Assembly: GCF_021495345.1 (NCBI RefSeq)
Contig: NZ_CP099397.1
Coordinates: 1,488,001 to 1,552,000 of the forward strand
From: Pseudomonas hydrolytica
Lineage (GTDB): Bacteria; Pseudomonadota; Gammaproteobacteria; Pseudomonadales; Pseudomonadaceae
Length of the DNA: 64,000 nucleotides
Direction: 5' to 3'
The number at the start of each line of letters is the position of its first letter. Within the stretch, counting starts at the first letter, position 1. Below are positions 58,027 through 64,000 of the stretch, piece after piece. The position numbers were made by a program, and so were the translations under genes. Below the pieces are notes generated by a model. The model was not told the DNA's origin, did no database searches, and saw only the letters and a list, made by a program, of their open reading frames with translations.

Positions 58027-58704
58027 TCAGAGCGCGCCAAACACCTTCTGCGCCAGGCTGGTGGCGGCGCCGGCCGGGTTCTGGCGAATGTTCGCCTCCT
58101 GCTGGGCGATGATCTCGAACAGGCCGTCGAGCGCCTGCTCGGTCACGTAGTTTTCCACCGTGCTGCTCTTGGCATCGACCACGCCAAAGCTGGCGGCCTG
58201 GCCGGCGAAGGCGTTGTACTGCTGGGCCAGACCGACTTGGTCGGTTGCCTGCTTGACGATGGGCAGGAACTTGGCGCGGATCTGCTCGCGGCTGCTCTTG
58301 TTCAGGTACTGCGTGGCCGAGTCCTGCGGCCCGCTGAGAATCGATTTGGCATCGGCCACGGTCATCTTCTTCACGGCATCGACCAGCAGCGCCTGAGCCT
58401 GCGGCACGGCGGCCTCGGCGGCCTTGTTCATGCTCGCTTCGAGCTGCTCGACCTGGGCGCCCATCCCCATCATCTTCATGGTCTTGGCCGCCTTGCCGAG
58501 CTTGCCCGGCAGCTCGATGCGCACGTCCGGGTTGTTGCTGAAGCCGCCGGGGGTGCCCAACTGCTTGACGGCCACCTGGGCGCCCTGGATCAGCGCATCC
58601 TTGAGGCCGCCGCTGGCGTCCTTCTGGCTCAGGTCGGCAAGAGACAGGGCGAAAACGTTGGCCGAGAGCAGCAGGCCAGCGGCGAACGTGGTGAGGCGCA
58701 GCAT
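58027..58704 (-). CDS. DUF4197 periplasmic protein
   Basis: The 225-aa product has a signal peptide ending NVFA before LSLADLSQKDASGGLKDALIQG, the characteristic start of DUF4197 proteins. The rest is mostly helical with PQAQALLVDAVKKMTVADAKSIL and a C-terminal LFEIIAQQEANIRQNP. Function unknown; common in gammaproteobacteria. The start at 58704 has AAGGA eight bases away; the ATG at 58713 would place the ribosome site almost on the codon. Confidence 0.85.
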   Translation of the reverse strand: MLRLTTFAAGLLLSANVFALSLADLSQKDASGGLKDALIQGAQVAVKQLGTPGGFSNNPDVRIELPGKLGKAAKTMKMMGMGAQVEQLEASMNKAAEAAVPQAQALLVDAVKKMTVADAKSILSGPQDSATQYLNKSSREQIRAKFLPIVKQATDQVGLAQQYNAFAGQAASFGVVDAKSSTVENYVTEQALDGLFEIIAQQEANIRQNPAGAATSLAQKVFGAL

Positions 58705-58819
58705 GGTGTTCATCCTTGCATGGGGGAAAATCACCTGAGCTTAACGAAGTCTGCCGGCCAGGCAAGCGAGGCGACGGGATGGATGGGCAGCGCCCGCGGC
58801 TGTGGCTATGATCAGGGCC

Positions 58820-59221
58820 ATGAATTCACCGCTTCCCCTACGCAATCCCTGCCCGCCGGGCGCCTGCGACTGCCAGCGTGACGAGCTGCTGGAGCGGCCT
58901 GGCGCCGATCTGCGCGTGCTGCTGCTGACCCGCCACGAGGAGCAGCGCCTGCTCGATCGCCTGGAGAGTCTGCAAAGCCTGGAAGACCTCGAGCGCATGC
59001 AGCAGCGCATGTTCGAGCAACTGGGCATCCGCCTGCACATCGAGCCGAGCCATGGCGAGGTACGCAGCATGCGCGGCATTCATATGCACTTCGATACCCA
59101 CCCGGGGCTGTGCCGCAAGACCCGGCAGAGCATTCCGGCGGCGATTCGCCGGGCCATGGAGAAAAAACCGGAAATTGCCTGGCGCCTGCTCGACTCCTTC
59201 GACCTGTTCGGCGGTTTGTGA
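58820..59221 (+). CDS. Small conserved protein with N-terminal cysteine cluster
   Basis: The 133-aa protein starts MNSPLPLRNPCPPGACDCQRDELLE with C-x5-C-x-C, a possible metal or cluster site, then a coiled-coil-like Arg/Glu/Leu region (about 40-75) and a basic C-terminal half. I do not recognise a family. Divergent from DUF4197 and convergent with the SDR gene. Start ATG 58820 gives the sequence with best coding character. Confidence 0.65.
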   Translation: MNSPLPLRNPCPPGACDCQRDELLERPGADLRVLLLTRHEEQRLLDRLESLQSLEDLERMQQRMFEQLGIRLHIEPSHGEVRSMRGIHMHFDTHPGLCRKTRQSIPAAIRRAMEKKPEIAWRLLDSFDLFGGL

Positions 59222-59228
59222 TCAGCCC

Positions 59229-59939
59229 CTACCAGGGCAAGGCCTGCCCATCGTAGGCATGGAAGCTACCGCTGTGCTCGGGGCCGAGGCTGTCGATCAC
59301 CCGCAGCATCTCGGCCGCCGCCTGCTCGGCCGGACGTGCGGCCGAGGCGCCGCGAAAGGGTTGCGACAAGGGTGAGATCACTGTGCCCGGATGCAGGGCG
59401 AGCAGGCGCGCCTTGGGTTTGCTGCGCGCCAGTTCGATGGCGGCGGTCTTGATCAGCATGTTCAGCGCCGCCTTGGAGGCGCGGTAGGCGTACCAGCCGC
59501 CGAGGCGGTTGTCGCCGATGCTGCCGACCTTGGCCGAGAGCATGGCCATGGCGCCCTGTTTGTCGAGCAGCGGCAGGAAGTGGCGCAGCACCAGCGCCGG
59601 ACCCAGGGCATTGACCTGAAAGACCGCCTGCAGGGCATCGGCTTCGATGGCGGCCAGGCTCTTTTCCGGCGCGATGCCGGGGCGATGCAGCAGCCCGGCG
59701 GCATGCAGGATGAGCTGGTACGGGCCTTCTGCGGCCAGCGCTGCCGCAGCCGCGGCGATGCTGGCGGGGTCTTCCAGGTCGAGTGCCGGTGAGCTGGCGC
59801 GGCTCAGTTCGCGCACCTGGGCGCAACCTGCATCGGCGCGCAGCAGCTGGCAGAAGGCCTGGCCGATGGCGCCGCTGGCGCCGATCACCAGCGCCCGGTA
59901 GCCGCTGCCCAGGCTGCTCAGCGCCAGCGCTTCGCTCAC
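59229..59939 (-). CDS. Short-chain dehydrogenase/reductase (C-factor-like)
   Basis: The 236-aa SDR has the Rossmann start VIGASGAIGQAFCQLL, NNAG-region equivalent LHAAGLLHRP, catalytic Tyr/Lys in YRASKAALN and ends AYDGQALPW, a C-terminus seen in CsgA/C-factor-like SDRs. Substrate unknown. Its ATG overlaps the DUF3833 stop (ATGA), so it is the last gene of an operon with DUF3833 and the chalcone-isomerase-like gene. A deleted paralogue is at 63159-63293. Confidence 0.85.
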   Translation of the reverse strand: MSEALALSSLGSGYRALVIGASGAIGQAFCQLLRADAGCAQVRELSRASSPALDLEDPASIAAAAAALAAEGPYQLILHAAGLLHRPGIAPEKSLAAIEADALQAVFQVNALGPALVLRHFLPLLDKQGAMAMLSAKVGSIGDNRLGGWYAYRASKAALNMLIKTAAIELARSKPKARLLALHPGTVISPLSQPFRGASAARPAEQAAAEMLRVIDSLGPEHSGSFHAYDGQALPW

Positions 59940-60469
59940 GGCTGCGCGGCGCCGCGGCGGAAGAACAGGGTGACCTGACCGAGCTCGATGCCGAACTTGC
60001 TCATGACCGAGCGGTTGATCATCGTGTCGTCGTCCATCAGGTACATCCAGTCGTCGAAATAGACCACATAGGTGGTGTCGTCCACCGGCAGGTTGAGGTG
60101 GTAACGCCAGCGCAGGGCGTTGCCGGCCACTTCACCGACGGCCTGGCCGACCACGTCATCGGCGGTGCCGATCCAGCGACCGGGGCCATCCGGGGTGAGC
60201 GTCCAGACCCGCCGCTGGCGCGTACCGTCGCTGTACAGGAAACGCTCGTCGAGGATCAGCTTGTCGCCCTCGCGGCGGCTGTCGATGTCGACGTGGAAGC
60301 GCTTGATCACTTCCCCGGAGCGATCCTGGAACATGCCCCAGGCCTGCACCGGGCCGGAGAAGTAGGTGGGCAGGTCCAGCACCGGCTTCTCGTTGGCGTA
60401 GCGTTCGACCGGTACCTGGCCGCAACTGGCCAGCAGCAGGCTGCCGAGCAGGATCAACAGGACTCTCAT
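59936..60469 (-). CDS. DUF3833 lipoprotein
   Basis: The 177-aa product has a lipoprotein signal with lipobox LLASC (Cys16) and a beta-rich body (YFSGPVQAWGMFQDRSGEVIKRF; DDWMYLMDDDTMINRSVMSKFGI) matching DUF3833. In many proteobacteria this gene travels with SDR, chalcone-isomerase-like and cfa-type fatty-acid genes; here only the first two remain. Function unknown. 8 bp after the preceding gene's stop. Confidence 0.85.
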   Translation of the reverse strand: MRVLLILLGSLLLASCGQVPVERYANEKPVLDLPTYFSGPVQAWGMFQDRSGEVIKRFHVDIDSRREGDKLILDERFLYSDGTRQRRVWTLTPDGPGRWIGTADDVVGQAVGEVAGNALRWRYHLNLPVDDTTYVVYFDDWMYLMDDDTMINRSVMSKFGIELGQVTLFFRRGAAQP

Positions 60470-60477
60470 GAGTTACC

Positions 60478-61023
60478 TCAACGGTTGAGGCCGAGCAGCG
60501 CCGCGCGCAGTTTCGGGCTGCGGGTCTGCGGATCGAGCCAGATGGAGAAGAAGGCGCGGGCGAACTCGGGGTCGTCGACCACGTGCTGCAGCTGACCGTC
60601 GACATAGAAGCGGCAGCCCTCGCCAGGCAGATAGACGCCGGTGATGCGGGTGCCGTCCTGTACGTCGACGAAGGCCTGACGCATCTGCCGCGCCCACTCG
60701 GCCTCGCGCCCCGCCTGCAGGGCCTGGGCGTCGATGCGGCGGATCTCGTCGAGGCTGGTGTCCACCAGCGTGTCGCGGCTGATGTTGCGCCGATAGGTCA
60801 GCTCCAGGGCGAAGGGTTGGTCGAAATCCACCTTGGCGGAGGGGCTCCACAGCTTGGCGTTGTAGACCGAGAAGCCGAACCAGCTGAAGTCGCCGCTGCC
60901 GATCAGGCTTGCCTGCGGCAGCCGTTCGCGCCAGCCACTCTGGGTGCTGGCATGTACCGAAGTGGTAGCCAGCGCCAGCGACAGCAGCAGGGCCGAAAGC
61001 AGGTGCAGCGAGCGCTCTGCCAT
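60478..61023 (-). CDS. Chalcone isomerase-like periplasmic protein
   Basis: The 181-aa product has a signal peptide ending TTSVHA and a chalcone-isomerase-like fold (LIGSGDFSWFGFSVYNAKLW; LELTYRRNISRDTLVDTSLDEIRR). Bacterial members are not known to act on flavonoids; fatty-acid binding is suggested for the fold. First gene of the three-gene unit. Start ATG 61023. Confidence 0.85.
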   Translation of the reverse strand: MAERSLHLLSALLLSLALATTSVHASTQSGWRERLPQASLIGSGDFSWFGFSVYNAKLWSPSAKVDFDQPFALELTYRRNISRDTLVDTSLDEIRRIDAQALQAGREAEWARQMRQAFVDVQDGTRITGVYLPGEGCRFYVDGQLQHVVDDPEFARAFFSIWLDPQTRSPKLRAALLGLNR

Positions 61024-61159
61024 GATCTGTCCCTCCGCGGTGGCTGGTTTCGGCCGCAGCCAGCCGGTACGTGTCTGGGCCCGGCGGCCGCGGGCACTGA
61101 AGAAAAAATCCGACAACCAAAAAGGGGAGAAGGGGGTTGCCGGATTGCGCAGCTTGTCG

Positions 61160-62938
<1,779 letters not shown>

Positions 62939-62953
62939 GTCGATTTACCTAAA

Positions 62954-62990
62954 GCTGTACATGGGTTGTTTATGTACAGTTTTTGTATAG
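62954..62990 (-). promoter_or_regulatory. TGTACA element upstream of the acyl-CoA dehydrogenase gene
   Basis: On the plus strand: GCTGTACAT, 10 bp, TGTACA, GTTTTTGTATAG. The only other copy of this composite in the window is at 55396-55433. The gene is on the opposite strand relative to the element, as expected for an operator rather than a promoter core. Confidence 0.55.
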
Positions 62991-63087
62991 CTGATTTGCC
63001 CGCTTTGCAAGCCCTTTTACGCACGTTCGTGCAATGAATACTGCGTCGCGTCCATGGTTATGCAGGCTGTACAGCTTTTACCGGCGC

Positions 63088-63141
63088 CCCAAACGACAAC
63101 GCCCGCCAGTCTCCGCGATCTGCCGGGCGTTGTCGTTTGGG
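63088..63141. repeat. 18-bp perfect inverted repeat
   Basis: CCCAAACGACAACGCCCG (63088-63105) and its exact complement (63124-63141) close an 18-nt loop, directly downstream of the SDR remnant. Likely a strong terminator-like structure for the minus-strand MBL transcript, though no T-run follows. Confidence 0.8.
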
Positions 63142-63158
63142 CGGAGGCTGGCTGGTGC

Positions 63159-63293
63159 TCACCAGGGCAGCGGCTGGCCCTGGTAGTCGAGAAATGCGCA
63201 GCTGGGTTGCCCGAGCTGAAGGGCGATGAGGTCGCGCACCAGGCCGAGGCCCAGCCCGCGCGAAGCACCGCAAAGCAGCAGCCGGCGTTTCAC
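63159..63293 (-). pseudogene. Internally deleted short-chain dehydrogenase remnant
   Basis: A 44-codon frame joins an SDR N-terminus (VKRRLLLCGASRGLGLGLV) directly to an SDR C-terminus (CAFLDYQGQPLPW), the latter like the end of the SDR at 59229 (HAYDGQALPW). About 190 residues, including the catalytic Tyr-Lys, are missing, in frame. The GTG start overlaps the MBL stop (GTGA), so it was once translationally coupled to that gene. It may still be translated, but cannot be an active SDR. Confidence 0.7.
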
Positions 63294-64000
63294 GGCCACT
63301 GCATTTCTCCCTTGAGCACCTTGGCGCTCAGTTCCAGGCTGCTGTCATCTTGCAGTTGGGGGTAGCGCGCCTTCATCGCCGCGATCAGCGCCTGGCTGTC
63401 CGGGGCCTTGGGCAGCTCATGTTGCAGAGCCAGCAGGTAGTCGCGGGTGAAGCGCAGGTCGGCCAGGTTCATCGCCGGCTCGCCGAGGTAGTGACCCGGC
63501 ACCAGGGTGGTCGGTTGCAGGGCTTCGAGCTCGTCCAGGGACTTCAGCCAGCTCTGGCGGGCCTCAACGCTTTGTGCGTCGGCGACCCACAGGTGGATGT
63601 TGGCGCTGGTCAGCACGCCGCCGACCACTGCCTTGAGGCTGGGAATCCACAGGCTGGTGTGCTGCGGATCATGGCCGACCACTTCGATGCGCTGGCCTTC
63701 CAGTTCCAGCAGGTTGCCGTGCAGCACCTCGGGCACCAGGGTGCGCGCCGGCGCGCTGTCTTTCAGGATCGGGCCCCAGTAGGCCAGCTTGGGCGCACGG
63801 GTTTTCTCGATGTAGGCGACGGTGGCCGCGGTGGCCAGCACTCGGGCCTCCGGGTAGGCGCGGGTCAGGGCGTCCAGACCGAAATAGAAGTCCGGGTCGC
63901 CATGGCTGATGAAGATGGTGGTCAGGCGCTTGCCACTGGCGCGGATGCGCTCGATCAGCGCCTGCGCCTCGTTGCTGGAGAACTGCGCATCGACCAGGAT
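63290..64000 (-). CDS. MBL-fold metallo-hydrolase, 3' part only
   Basis: 237 codons are present; the 5' end lies beyond the window. The visible part starts ILVDAQFSSNEAQALIERI, has FISHGDPDFYFG (the metal-binding H-x-D of the beta-lactamase fold; the first H is replaced relative to HxHxDH), GNLLELEGQRIEVVGHDPQHTSLWIPS and LVPGHYLGEPAMN with further ligand-type histidines. Substrate unknown. A GTGA overlap links it to the deleted SDR. Its stop is at 63290. Confidence 0.8.
   Translation of the reverse strand: MLVDAQFSSNEAQALIERIRASGKRLTTIFISHGDPDFYFGLDALTRAYPEARVLATAATVAYIEKTRAPKLAYWGPILKDSAPARTLVPEVLHGNLLELEGQRIEVVGHDPQHTSLWIPSLKAVVGGVLTSANIHLWVADAQSVEARQSWLKSLDELEALQPTTLVPGHYLGEPAMNLADLRFTRDYLLALQHELPKAPDSQALIAAMKARYPQLQDDSSLELSAKVLKGEMQWP

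Overview
The window reads as a chromosomal segment of a high-GC gammaproteobacterium, most likely Pseudomonas sensu lato of the mendocina/oleovorans or stutzeri kind. Supporting this are a Pseudomonas-type hexR / zwf-pgl-eda locus, a phhRABC phenylalanine hydroxylase locus, a maltotetraose-forming amylase of the P. stutzeri type, and a GTAG-type REP/RAYT repeat family. No rRNA, tRNA, CRISPR array or phage structural gene was seen.

Layout. 1-1.2 kb: the start of a guanidinium exporter gene (gdx/sugE) behind a guanidine-II (mini-ykkC) riboswitch, then a BASS-family transporter. 1.4-5.3 kb: hexR divergent from zwf-pgl-eda, with a HexR operator between them. 5.4-8.4 kb: an aldo/keto reductase and an HBM-type chemoreceptor. 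8.5-27 kb: a maltose/maltodextrin region made of malM, lamB, a secreted maltotetraohydrolase, a RAYT transposase with its REPs, a kinase-fold protein, periplasmic malS, malEFG, malT, a GH13 alpha-glucosidase and malK. The steps connect: starch is cut outside the cell, dextrins enter through LamB, are trimmed by MalS, imported by MalEFGK and split to glucose, which feeds the adjacent Entner-Doudoroff genes. Repeated G-rich boxes upstream of lamB, the amylase, malE and the alpha-glucosidase look like MalT sites.

27-35.7 kb is a separate block of different base usage. It carries a GST-like protein, a frameshifted DUF502 gene, a GlxA-type regulator, nemR, a DJ-1/PfpI protein, an aldehyde dehydrogenase, nemA and a frameshifted MFS transporter, suggesting electrophile/aldehyde detoxification. 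It is bracketed by a perfect 44-bp direct repeat made of the 3' end of malK, so it looks like an inserted island. From 35.8 kb come an alpha/beta hydrolase and an unrecognised 467-aa partner, two small stress-type proteins and a tyrosine-rich lipoprotein whose 3' end seems to have seeded a roughly 134-bp REP tandem array.

40.2-47.8 kb is an osmoadaptation block: a GgpPS-like glucosylglycerol-phosphate phosphatase/synthase fusion, an MFS transporter and a complete YehZYXW (OsmF) ABC importer. 47.9-52.2 kb is phhC-phhB-phhA divergent from phhR. Then come a nucleoside deaminase, acs, a CHASE3-type chemoreceptor, an EAL phosphodiesterase, a DUF4197 protein, an SDR/DUF3833/chalcone-isomerase-like cluster, an acyl-CoA dehydrogenase, a deleted SDR remnant and the 3' part of an MBL-fold hydrolase cut by the window end.

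The observations I rate highest are the malK-tail direct repeats around the island, the REP/RAYT family with an array grown from a gene tail, a 38-bp element shared by the acyl-CoA dehydrogenase and chemoreceptor promoters, and the internally deleted SDR mini-ORF.
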